Shown: in pieces, positions 54,378 through 62,406 of the stretch
Layout: each line of letters opens with the position of its first letter
Numbering within the stretch: the first letter of the stretch is position 1
Assembly: GCA_913052475.1 (NCBI GenBank)
Contig: CAJXEJ010000004.1
Span: 1-64,000, forward strand
Source of the DNA: an uncultured Dehalococcoidia bacterium
Lineage (GTDB): Bacteria > Chloroflexota > Dehalococcoidia > Lucifugimonadales > Lucifugimonadaceae
Length of the DNA: 64,000 bases
Direction: 5' to 3'
Translations under genes and position numbers: made by a program
Notes under the pieces: generated by a model
Told to the model about the DNA's origin: nothing
The model's input: the letters and a program-made list of their open reading frames with translations, nothing else
The model's database searches: none

Positions 54378-55106
54378 ATGACCAGTCCAGGCAACTCAGA
54401 AATAACAGAACACGACACCACCGCACCGGGTGAAACTTTGGCGGTCGGTGAGCTTTCGAGACGCACCGGCGTCACTACAGCCACGATCAACTACTACGTT
54501 CGAATAGGTGTTCTACCACCTCCTCGAAAAACAAGTCGCACGCGGGCGCTCTATCCCGCTCACTTCGAAGGCTTGATCGAGAAAATCAAAGAACTTCAGG
54601 CTGCCGGACTCAATCTCAAAGGAATAAAGCAGATTGTAAACGGCGATCCCTCATCGCCACTCGCATCCGCAATGCCGTCGGCAAAAGGCGCAGGTGCTGC
54701 AGCCTCTGCGCCAGCAAGTCCGATACCCATCTCAGAATTCTTAACCCAGAGCGGCCTTGACCTCGATCTCTACGACAACCTGATCACATCGGAACTGATA
54801 AGGCGTCCACGCACAGGACCTGACGGTGCTCCCGCACACGATCGCCGTGATCTGACAGCCGCTCGGGCATTCGCCCGACTAACAGCCGCGGGCATAGAGT
54901 ACCCACTTCTCGAGCGGCACACCGAATACAGTCCTCTATCGAAAGCCGAAGCACTGTTCCTGGTAGAACATCTGAGTTCAGCAACCCGCCGCACGCCAGC
55001 AACTCAGCCAACAAGCCTCGTCGCTGCCTTCGATGCCATCAGGCGCTATCAACGCAGTCTCCAACTAGACGAAGCCTACCCTGACTGGCGATACACCTCG
55101 ACCTAG
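54378..55106 (+). CDS. MerR-family transcriptional regulator
   Basis: 242 aa. The N-terminal winged-helix region is LAVGELSRRTGVTTATINYYVRIGVLPPPRKTSRTRALYPAHFEGLIEKIKELQAAG, as in MerR DNA-binding domains. An Ala/Pro-rich linker (PSAKGAGAAASAPASPIP) leads to a helical C-terminal part that should bind an effector. No cysteine cluster for metals is seen, so an organic ligand is more likely. It follows an ABC-2 exporter, the usual partner of MerR multidrug sensors. A family A repeat follows its stop. Confidence 0.82.
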   Translation: MTSPGNSEITEHDTTAPGETLAVGELSRRTGVTTATINYYVRIGVLPPPRKTSRTRALYPAHFEGLIEKIKELQAAGLNLKGIKQIVNGDPSSPLASAMPSAKGAGAAASAPASPIPISEFLTQSGLDLDLYDNLITSELIRRPRTGPDGAPAHDRRDLTAARAFARLTAAGIEYPLLERHTEYSPLSKAEALFLVEHLSSATRRTPATQPTSLVAAFDAIRRYQRSLQLDEAYPDWRYTST

Positions 55107-55116
55107 TCAAACATGT

Positions 55117-55154
55117 CCCCTTTCCCTCGAAGGGCGAGGGTTAGGGTGTGGATA
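55117..55154. repeat. dispersed family A repeat
   Basis: CCCCTTTCCCTCGAAGGGCG leads into AGGGTTAGGGTGTGGATAG. The copy has the TTAGGGTG(T/A)GG tail of the family and begins 11 nt after the MerR stop. Confidence 0.6.
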
Positions 55155-55203
55155 GAAATCGACCGTTGGGCCAGTTTCTCAGCAACGGTGCCAGTCACGC
55201 CAC

Positions 55204-55665
55204 TCAGTGGCGTTGGTCCTTCACATAATCAATCACCGAACTCAGACCGCCCGGGGGTGCACCTAGACGAACCGCCTCCGCCACGTCGGCTTCCGACTTT
55301 TCATCCTCGCTAATAGCAGCGTGAGCAACCGCGCGATTGCCGTACATATCGGCAACACCGGGCTTGAGCTCGATAGCCTTCGTGAAATTGTTAATCGCCT
55401 GCTCGAAATCACCCATCGACAGATAAGCAACGCCCAAATTGAACTGTACTTCGTGGTTCTCGGGATCAAGCCACGCAGCTTCCTCGAAATCGCTGGCAGC
55501 TTTATCGGGCATACCCAGCTGAGCGCTCGTCAAACCAAGTTGAAAAAACTCTGCAGCACTCTTCGGCGGAAAATCGATTTCCGCTTTGTTTGTTTCGCTC
55601 GGCAAGTCGTCCGGCGTCGTCAAATTCAAATTCTTTCTATGGAATATGGGGATAGTTAGACCCAA
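55204..55665 (-). CDS. TPR-repeat protein
   Basis: 153 aa. Residues about 35-140 form three tetratricopeptide repeats: AAEFFQLGLTSAQLGMPDKAASDFEEAAWLDPENHEV, FNLGVAYLSMGDFEQAINNFTKAIELKPGVAD and MYGNRAVAHAAISEDEKSEADVAEAVRLG. TPRs mediate protein-protein binding. No signal peptide or enzyme domain is visible. It is a small adaptor of unknown partner, transcribed away from the formyl-THF hydrolase-like gene, with two family B repeats in the gap. Confidence 0.78.
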   Translation of the reverse strand: MGLTIPIFHRKNLNLTTPDDLPSETNKAEIDFPPKSAAEFFQLGLTSAQLGMPDKAASDFEEAAWLDPENHEVQFNLGVAYLSMGDFEQAINNFTKAIELKPGVADMYGNRAVAHAAISEDEKSEADVAEAVRLGAPPGGLSSVIDYVKDQRH

Positions 55666-55740
55666 ATCTCTCGACAGTCAACAATGCTAACCGACACAAT
55701 CTCCGATATCGTGTTAGAAATACCGCCAAGCTAGGTTCCG

Positions 55741-55902
55741 TCCTGTTCCCTACCCGAGAAGGTGCTAAAGGGAGGGTAAACTGCGACGCGCAACCAGATC
55801 ATCCGCTTACGCCCTCAGCCAAAAGTACTGGTACTCCCTTCCTTGATGGAAGGGAGTTATAGGGACGTAAATACGAAGCGCGACCAAGTCATCCGATGAC
55901 GC
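55741..55902. repeat. two tandem copies of dispersed family B repeat
   Basis: Copy 1 (55741-55812) has GAGAAGG...AGGGAGGG, GCGACGCG, CAACCAGATCATCCG and ACGCCC. Copy 2 (55832-55902) has CTTCCTTGATGGAAGGGAG, GCGCGACCAAGTCATCCG and ATGACGCCCG. The same blocks occur at 7213-7272. The ATG at 55896 lies inside copy 2. Confidence 0.65.
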
Positions 55903-55928
55903 CCGGTGCTAAACAAGAAAGACGTAAG

Positions 55929-56855
55929 TTGAAAATCGCCCTGATCGGCCAATCCGTATTCGGAAAATCAGTACTCGAAGCCCTCGTCGAAAAAGGTGAG
56001 GACGAAATTGTCGGAGTCTTTGCCCCTCCAATCAGGGAAGGACACTCATCTGACCCAATTTCCGATACTGCAAACGAACTCAATGTGCCCGTATATGAGT
56101 TCAGTCGCCTCCGCGATCAAGAAGCAATCGATCAATTCAACTCGCTTGAACCCGAACTGTGCGTAATGGCGTTCGTCACTGACATAGTCCCGATGGAAAT
56201 GATCAACTTCCCTTCGCTCGGTACGATTCAATATCACCCGTCCCTCCTACCACTCCACCGTGGGCCCAGCTCGATCAACTGGCCAATCATCAACGGAGAA
56301 ACCGAAACCGGTCTTACGATTTTCTGGCCGGATGAAGGACTCGATACTGGCCCCGTTCTGATGCAAAAGCACGTCACCATAGCCCCTGAAGCCACGCTGG
56401 GTAGTGTCTACTTCAATAAGCTCTACCCCCTCGGCGTCGAAGCCATGGTCGAATCAGTCGATCTCGTTCGCGCCGGAACTGCTCCGAAAATCGTTCAAGA
56501 CGAATCAAATGCCACCTACGAAAGCTGGTGCAAAGCGAGCGATGTTGCTGTCGACTGGTTAGCAGGTGTCGATACTGTATTCAACATGATTCGCGGTGCC
56601 GATCCCCAACCCGGCGCAAATACTACGCACAACGGAATAAACCTCTCGCTCTACGATGCTGCACGATCTTCGTACATTTCCGATGGGCATTCACCGGGAG
56701 CAGTCGTGGAAATTAGCGGCGAAAAGATCATCGTCTCAGCCGCCGATGGATCAATCGCTATCGGACGTGTCCGTGCCACTGGAGGCAAGAAGATCGGCGC
56801 TGCAGAATGGGCAGAGTCTGTCGATCTAAAGGTCGGCGATCTCTTCGGAATTTAG
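55929..56855 (+). CDS. 10-formyltetrahydrofolate hydrolase-like protein (formyltransferase fold)
   Basis: 308 aa from a TTG at 55929, directly before KIALIGQSVFGKSVLEAL; an ATG at 55896 in the same frame lies inside a repeat. Motifs are FPSLGTIQYHPSLLPLHRGPSSINW (H-P-S-L-L-P) and FWPDEGLDTGPVLMQ (the L-D-T-G catalytic Asp). The full pattern, including the GQSVFG start, IPMEMI-type segment and NWP-I-NGE, resembles the hydrolase domain of mammalian ALDH1L1 more than methionyl-tRNA formyltransferase. No aldehyde dehydrogenase domain is attached. Its stop overlaps the convergent hydrolase gene by 4 nt. Confidence 0.75.
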   Translation: MKIALIGQSVFGKSVLEALVEKGEDEIVGVFAPPIREGHSSDPISDTANELNVPVYEFSRLRDQEAIDQFNSLEPELCVMAFVTDIVPMEMINFPSLGTIQYHPSLLPLHRGPSSINWPIINGETETGLTIFWPDEGLDTGPVLMQKHVTIAPEATLGSVYFNKLYPLGVEAMVESVDLVRAGTAPKIVQDESNATYESWCKASDVAVDWLAGVDTVFNMIRGADPQPGANTTHNGINLSLYDAARSSYISDGHSPGAVVEISGEKIIVSAADGSIAIGRVRATGGKKIGAAEWAESVDLKVGDLFGI

Positions 56856-57784
56856 CGGTCCGTCAGAAAACCGTCGAATAGCTCGTTCACTTCGTCGGCT
56901 CGATCGAGGAGCGGAACGTGCATCGCATTCTCAATCACAAACATCCGTGCGTTCGGCACCAACTCAGCCAGCCGATATCCATGCTCCACAGGAAACAACG
57001 GGTCGTTCTCACCCCAGATGGCAAGAGTCGGTGCGGTGATTGATCTGAGCTCGTCGTCAGTAAAAATACTCTTCTGGCCACCAAAGCCGGTGATCGCCGA
57101 AAGACTCGTTCGCATCGCCTTTGAGTGCCCCTCGGTCAGCGTCACGTCGTAAGCGTATTGCCTGTACGCCACAGCGTCCTCGAACCGTGAATTCACAACT
57201 TCCATCGTCTTGAAATAGTTGTCCTGTCCCCACCGATTCGGACGCGTCACCAATCGTCCAAACAGCGGAACATTCGCCAGCTTAAACAGCAGAGGGAACT
57301 CCTTGCCAAGTCCTGCCGAATCGACAACTACCACCCGATCGACTCGTTCCGGGTACTCGATTGCCAGTGCCAGTGCCCCCTGCGCACCCATCGAGAGGCC
57401 GACAACATCGGCTCGCTCCAACTTCAACGCATCCATGAATCCGGTCAGGTACATGAGAAGCGAATCCACAAGCGGTGACCCAAAACCAACCTGAGAGGAA
57501 AGACCGAATACAGGATGGTCAGGAGCGATCACACGATGCGATTTTGAAAGAATCTCGATCTGGCGAAACCAGATAGCCGATCCTGCTCCGCCGCCGTGCA
57601 GCATGAGAACTGGCGACCCATCGCCGTACTCCAAATAGTGAATTCGCTGGCCGCTCACTTCTACAAATTGACTCTGATACTCAAGGCCAGCCCGCACTAG
57701 CAGTTCCGTCATGCTTCCGATGATCTGCTGTTCTGGCGCGGAAAATTCATGTTGGCCCGATGTATCCGTGTTCGACGTGATCAA
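56852..57784 (-). CDS. alpha/beta-fold hydrolase
   Basis: 310 aa. The oxyanion motif is MLHGGGAGSAIWF, the nucleophile elbow VVGLSMGAQGAL (Ser), the Asp in IWGENDPLFPVEHG and the His in NAMHVPLLDRADEVNELF. The catalytic triad is complete. This is the epoxide-hydrolase/meta-cleavage-product hydrolase-like group; the substrate is unknown. There is no signal peptide. It converges on the formyl-THF hydrolase-like gene with a 4-nt overlap of stop regions. Confidence 0.85.
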   Translation of the reverse strand: MITSNTDTSGQHEFSAPEQQIIGSMTELLVRAGLEYQSQFVEVSGQRIHYLEYGDGSPVLMLHGGGAGSAIWFRQIEILSKSHRVIAPDHPVFGLSSQVGFGSPLVDSLLMYLTGFMDALKLERADVVGLSMGAQGALALAIEYPERVDRVVVVDSAGLGKEFPLLFKLANVPLFGRLVTRPNRWGQDNYFKTMEVVNSRFEDAVAYRQYAYDVTLTEGHSKAMRTSLSAITGFGGQKSIFTDDELRSITAPTLAIWGENDPLFPVEHGYRLAELVPNARMFVIENAMHVPLLDRADEVNELFDGFLTDR

Positions 57785-57871
57785 TTTCCACTACTGGCTG
57801 TATAAACGAACGATTTTTCTGAACGAATCCGAGTATAAACAAGCAATTCACTCTACAATCGTCGCAGCGCC

Positions 57872-60334
57872 ATGAGTACGACCAACCATCACACCGACAT
57901 ATCGCCAGCCGAAGAACCGGTCTCAGAACCCGAATTCCACGGATTATCTGAAATTCAGCTTCAGGCATGGGAACTCCTCGAATTCACGAACGTTAGAGAG
58001 CTTCTCGCCAACCGAACACGCTTCTTCATGTCCCGCGAAATGGTTATCGCAGCACGCCCGGTAACCGATATCAAAGACGTCGAGCGACTGCAGGACGAAA
58101 CGGCTCAGGCGGCACTCATGCTTGGAACTGTCGGCGACATAGGGTTGGTAGGAACGAGAGATCCGCGTGACCTCCTCCGTCGCGCCGCAATCGACGGAAT
58201 GCTCACAGGAACCGAGATCGTATCGGTGCTGCACCTTCTCGAATCCATCTGGACAGCACGAAACACCGTCGTGGCGATGAAAGGCTGCGCCCCGCTTCTC
58301 GAGGTAATTGTCTCCGAAATACCCGACCTGCGTGATCTTGGTAAAGAGATTTTCAAATCGATCTCTGAACAGGGTGAAGTCCTCAACAACGCAACCCCGA
58401 AACTTGCACGTCTCAGGGCCAATGTAAGCAAAACGTTCCAGCGGGTCATGCGAGCAATGGAACGAATTTCCAACAGCAAAACCGTGAAGCAATCGCTTCA
58501 ATCAGGTGCCATCGCAACCCGCGGAGAACGACTCGTCCTCGAAGTTCGAGCCGACGCCAGAGACTCAGTCCCGGGGATCGTCCACGACGTATCAAGTAGC
58601 GGAGCAACCCTGTTCGTCGAGCCACTCAAAGCCGTTGAGCTTTGCAACGACTGGCGAGAAACCGCGGCCGAAGCGCAACGAGAAGAAGAACGAATTCTCC
58701 GACGTCTATCACGCTTGATTGGTGACCGGGAAGAAGAAGCGATCATCGCCGTTGAAGCAGCAGCCGCGCTCGATTTCATTACCGCCCGCGCCCGACTCGC
58801 CGGAACGATGAAAGCTCGGCGTATCGAAACGATGCCCCCTGGTTCCGACAACGTCACCAACCTCGTTGGCGCACGCCACCCCCTTCTCGGCAGCGACGCG
58901 GTTCCCATCACAATCAATATCGGTCCCGGATTCCGTGGCCTCGTGATTACCGGTCCGAACACCGGTGGTAAAACCGTTGCGATCAAGACAATCGGCCTGT
59001 TCGCCCTGATGCACCAGTCGGGATTGCAGTTGCCCGTGGTCGACGGCGAAATGGCGATCTTTGATGCTGTCTACGCTGATATCGGCGACTCACAATCGAT
59101 AGAACGATCAGTTTCGACCTTCTCTTCGCACATGGGACGCGTGATCGAAATTCTCCTCGAAGCGACCCCAAATTCCCTAATACTGCTCGACGAACTCGGT
59201 ACTGGGACCGACCCCGAAGAAGGATCCGCCCTCGCACGCGCAGTTCTGGCACACGCCACCGAAAACGACATGCCAATCGCGGTCACTTCTCACTATCGTG
59301 CCGTTGCCGAATACGCCGCCGAATCGGAAGAACTCGCCAACGCCTCTGTAGAACTAAATCCCGACACGATGATGCCCACATATCAGGTGCTAATGGGCAT
59401 ACCCGGTCGCAGCTACGCGTTGCACGTGGCGCGCCATCTGGGTATGCCAAGTCAGGTTCTCGACGACGCCGAATCGATGATGGATCCAAAGCGAGCCGAA
59501 GCGGAAACCATCCTCCAGCAACTACAACGAGAACGCGAAGAGGTGAGCCGGATACAAGCCGAAGCTGAGGAAGCGAAAATCGAAGCTGAAACCGCACGTA
59601 AAGACCTTCAGAGCAAGCTATCGAACGTAACTCGTGCACAAGAAGACATGCTCGAGAAATCGCGCATGGAACTCCGACTTGAAACCGAGGAGATCCGCCG
59701 TTCGCTCCGCAAGATCGTCAGCAATGCGAAGAACGACAACGACCTCGCAACTGCTCAACGTGCCATCGGTCGAGTTCGAACCCAGTTCTCCGATCCCACA
59801 TGGTTGCCGGTCGCTCCACCCCCGGATGCCGTTCAGCCAGAACAGCCGGAAGAAGAAGAATCACTCCAACCGGGCGATCAGGTCGAAATCAAGGGACTCG
59901 CCGTCGAAGCAGAAGTAATCGATGTCAGTCCCGGCGGAACCGTCGAGTTGATGATGGGCAACTCTCGCATCGAGCTAAACGAACGCCAACTCCGTGTCAT
60001 CAAACCCGCGCCTGAAAATAAACCGGCGGTCTCACCGAACGATCTACCCAACGTAACCGTCAACACAGTCACAGCAGGCGAAACCGCCAACACATCGGGC
60101 GAACTCGACATTCGAGGATCCAGAGTTCATGAATCAGATGAAATTGTTCGCCAGTTCATCGACGATAGCTCAATTCAGGGACTCTCCAACGTCCTAATCA
60201 TTCATGGCGACGGCACCGGAGCACTTCGGGAATCCATTCGAGTCCAACTAGCGAAACATCCCCTCGTTGCCTCCTACAGTGCAGCCCCTCGCAATCGAGG
60301 CGGCAACGGTGCAACCCTCGTCGATCTCAACTAA
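57872..60334 (+). CDS. mutS2: MutS2 (Smr-domain endonuclease MutS2)
   Basis: 820 aa. The N-terminal lever/clamp region is followed by the ATPase with Walker A ITGPNTGGKTVAIKT (about residue 360), Walker B-type LILLDELGTGTDPEEGSALARA and VTSHYRAVAEYA. A coiled-coil lies about residues 545-620. A C-terminal Smr nuclease domain has LDIRGSRVHESDE and IIHGDGTGALRESI. It acts in recombination suppression or in ribosome-collision rescue, as known for MutS2. The start is ATG 57872. It is convergent with the LuxR pseudogene. Confidence 0.93.
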   Translation: MSTTNHHTDISPAEEPVSEPEFHGLSEIQLQAWELLEFTNVRELLANRTRFFMSREMVIAARPVTDIKDVERLQDETAQAALMLGTVGDIGLVGTRDPRDLLRRAAIDGMLTGTEIVSVLHLLESIWTARNTVVAMKGCAPLLEVIVSEIPDLRDLGKEIFKSISEQGEVLNNATPKLARLRANVSKTFQRVMRAMERISNSKTVKQSLQSGAIATRGERLVLEVRADARDSVPGIVHDVSSSGATLFVEPLKAVELCNDWRETAAEAQREEERILRRLSRLIGDREEEAIIAVEAAAALDFITARARLAGTMKARRIETMPPGSDNVTNLVGARHPLLGSDAVPITINIGPGFRGLVITGPNTGGKTVAIKTIGLFALMHQSGLQLPVVDGEMAIFDAVYADIGDSQSIERSVSTFSSHMGRVIEILLEATPNSLILLDELGTGTDPEEGSALARAVLAHATENDMPIAVTSHYRAVAEYAAESEELANASVELNPDTMMPTYQVLMGIPGRSYALHVARHLGMPSQVLDDAESMMDPKRAEAETILQQLQREREEVSRIQAEAEEAKIEAETARKDLQSKLSNVTRAQEDMLEKSRMELRLETEEIRRSLRKIVSNAKNDNDLATAQRAIGRVRTQFSDPTWLPVAPPPDAVQPEQPEEEESLQPGDQVEIKGLAVEAEVIDVSPGGTVELMMGNSRIELNERQLRVIKPAPENKPAVSPNDLPNVTVNTVTAGETANTSGELDIRGSRVHESDEIVRQFIDDSSIQGLSNVLIIHGDGTGALRESIRVQLAKHPLVASYSAAPRNRGGNGATLVDLN

Positions 60335-60354
60335 CTCAGATCGTTCTCGGTCAC

Positions 60355-60720
60355 CTAAACAGCCACCTGCACCCTGTTTGCAATGTCCGTCTTCGAAAAA
60401 ATATTCGCCCTATGCCGAATAACCGTGTTCGGTGTAATGAACAAAGCCTCGCAATCTCTCGATTCGACTTACCGGTTGCCAGCTCTCGAAGAACTTCAAC
60501 TTCACGATCGGTTAAGCCATCGGGGTGGCTGAAACTGGGGCATCACGGTTGCAATTTCTGGGCGTGGTGTTACGCGACATCATCTTGATAGTGTCAACCG
60601 CTGCCTGCTCCTCAGACGTAAGTTGAACGGCGTTCATGCCGTCAACCAGCAGACCATGTTCACCCGAAAACTCGGCTTATTCAGCCAGAACCACAACGAG
60701 GTCAACCGGATCCGAAACAA
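60355..60720 (-). pseudogene. LuxR-type HTH regulator, C-terminal part, broken
   Basis: The minus strand carries HPDGLTDREVEVLRELATGK then SNREIA, the start of a LuxR/GerE helix-turn-helix. A frameshift then moves the rest to another frame: ALFITPNTVIRHRANIFSK then TDIANRVQVAV, stop at 60355-60357. Upstream, TSEEQAAVDTIKMMS is in frame with a stop further up. The DNA-binding end of a response regulator or LuxR-type protein is preserved but cannot be translated whole. Confidence 0.6.
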
Positions 60721-60724
60721 AACA

Positions 60725-60770
60725 GTCCCCCCTCCTAGAGTGGGAGGCATTCGGGAGGCGTAAGGGCGGT
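60725..60770. repeat. hairpin related to family A/B repeats
   Basis: CCTCCTAGAGTGGGAGG folds into a hairpin; AGGCGTAAGGGCGGTG follows. It recalls the family B tail (ACGCCC on the other strand) but is a poor match. 60771-60903 shows no gene. Confidence 0.35.
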
Positions 60771-60903
60771 GTACCTATCGGGCACGAAAGATGACCCGCA
60801 TCCTCAGTTCAAATCGTTCTTGAGCGAGTTCGGTAAAATCAGCGGCATCACACCGTTGGCAAACTTTGGGAAGCGTTTTCAGCTTCGGCCAACCGGAGTT
60901 AAT

Positions 60904-60940
60904 AGAAAAAGCCGCCTGAGTAAATGCACTCATACGGCTT
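60904..60940 (-). terminator. intrinsic terminator of hemL
   Basis: On the minus strand AAGCCG...TGAGT pairs with ACTCA...CGGCTT around GCATTT, followed by TTTCT. It lies 62 nt after the hemL stop (61002), the right place and direction for its terminator. Confidence 0.85.
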
Positions 60941-61001
60941 ATCGTGATTGCGAAACAAGCTCTAGGGCACCAGCGAAACCGCCTATGTGACCAGACCGAA
61001 C

Positions 61002-62282
61002 CTACGATGGCAACGACTTCGCAACCGCTTCCAGTGTCTGCGCAATATCTGCGTCGCTGTGAGCTGTCGAAACAAACCATGCCTCGAACTGTGAAGGCGG
61101 TAGGTACACGCCGTTGTCGACCATACCGTGAAAGAAGGCACCGAACGCTTCACGATCGGTCGCAGAAGCACTATCCATATCGGTCACCGTTTTATTGGTG
61201 AAGAACACGGTCAACAACCCGCACGCACGGTTAATCACCGCAGGAACACCGGCTTTTCCAAATACATAGAGAACTCCATCGGCAAGCATGTCGGTTTTAG
61301 CCTGAATTCCTTCGTAAATTCCTGGCTTAGAAAGCTCGTCCAACGTGGCGATCCCAGCTGCCATTGCCACAGGATTACCCGAAAGCGTACCAGCCTGATA
61401 CATCGGCCCTAGCGGTGCCACTTCGCTCATAATCTCCGCGCTGCCACCGTACGCACCAACCGGGAAGCCACCACCAACGATCTTGCCCAAGCACGTAATG
61501 TCTGGCGTAACGCCATAAACGCTCTGTGCACCGCCATAGGCAACACGAAATCCTGAAATAACCTCATCGAAAATCAACAGCGTGCCGTGTTCGGCTGTGT
61601 GATCACGCAATCCTTCGAGAAATTCCGGCTCGGGCGGTACAACACCCATATTGCCGCCGATCGGCTCGACAATCACCGCAGCTACTTCGCCTCTGTTCGC
61701 CTCAAGAAGCAGCCGAGCCGATTCAACATCGTTGAAATCAGCCACGAGCGTCGCAGCCGCATAGTCGGGATGAACACCTGCAGAGGAGGCAATTCCCTGA
61801 TTCGCCAAACCCGATCCGGCCTCGACTAACAAAGCGTCTTCGTGACCGTGATAGCCACCGTTGAACTTCAATATCTTGTTGCGACCTGTCTTCGCTCGCG
61901 CTAACCGCAAAGCCGACATCGTCGCTTCGGTTCCGGAACTTACAAATCGGACAACTTCAATTGAAGGAACAGCATCGACCACCCGTCGCGCCATCTCAAC
62001 TTCCAGCTCAGTAGGCGCACCAAACGAAGTCCCCGAGCGTGCAGCCTCAACCGCAGCATCAATTACCGCCGGATGCGCGTGGCCCAGGATCATCGGACCC
62101 CAAGAACACACATAGTCGATCAACTCGTTGTCGTCAGCATCCCATACTCGAGAGCCGGAAGCTTTCTTGAAAAAGATTGGTTCACCACCAACAGAACCCC
62201 ATGCACGCGCAGGGCTGTTTACCCCCCCGGGGATGAGAGATTTGGCGTTAGAGAACAGCTGTGCCGACTTTGCACGAGACAA
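61002..62282 (-). CDS. hemL: glutamate-1-semialdehyde 2,1-aminomutase
   Basis: 426 aa class III aminotransferase fold. SLIPGGVNSPARAWGSVGGEPIFF is the GSA-AM N-terminus, followed by CSWGPMILGHAHP, NGGYHGHEDALL and the PLP-lysine in ITCLGKIVGGGFPVGAYGG. It converts glutamate-1-semialdehyde to 5-aminolevulinate. With hemA (124 nt upstream on the same strand) and tRNA-Glu it forms the C5 pathway to tetrapyrroles. It starts at ATG 62282. Confidence 0.95.
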   Translation of the reverse strand: MSRAKSAQLFSNAKSLIPGGVNSPARAWGSVGGEPIFFKKASGSRVWDADDNELIDYVCSWGPMILGHAHPAVIDAAVEAARSGTSFGAPTELEVEMARRVVDAVPSIEVVRFVSSGTEATMSALRLARAKTGRNKILKFNGGYHGHEDALLVEAGSGLANQGIASSAGVHPDYAAATLVADFNDVESARLLLEANRGEVAAVIVEPIGGNMGVVPPEPEFLEGLRDHTAEHGTLLIFDEVISGFRVAYGGAQSVYGVTPDITCLGKIVGGGFPVGAYGGSAEIMSEVAPLGPMYQAGTLSGNPVAMAAGIATLDELSKPGIYEGIQAKTDMLADGVLYVFGKAGVPAVINRACGLLTVFFTNKTVTDMDSASATDREAFGAFFHGMVDNGVYLPPSQFEAWFVSTAHSDADIAQTLEAVAKSLPS

Positions 62283-62406
62283 TTGGGGTCTCCGAATAAC
62301 TAACGAACGTGCTTAAAAACTAAGACACAGGTATTTTGGCGCGAAAAGGGGCACTGTAAACAGTACCTCTCGTCAGATTTCACCCAATCTGGGTATTTGC
62401 CGGAAA

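Noticed and set aside
60769-61080. Short ORFs between the LuxR remnant and hemL
   Set aside because: They span the hemL terminator hairpin and have no coding features.
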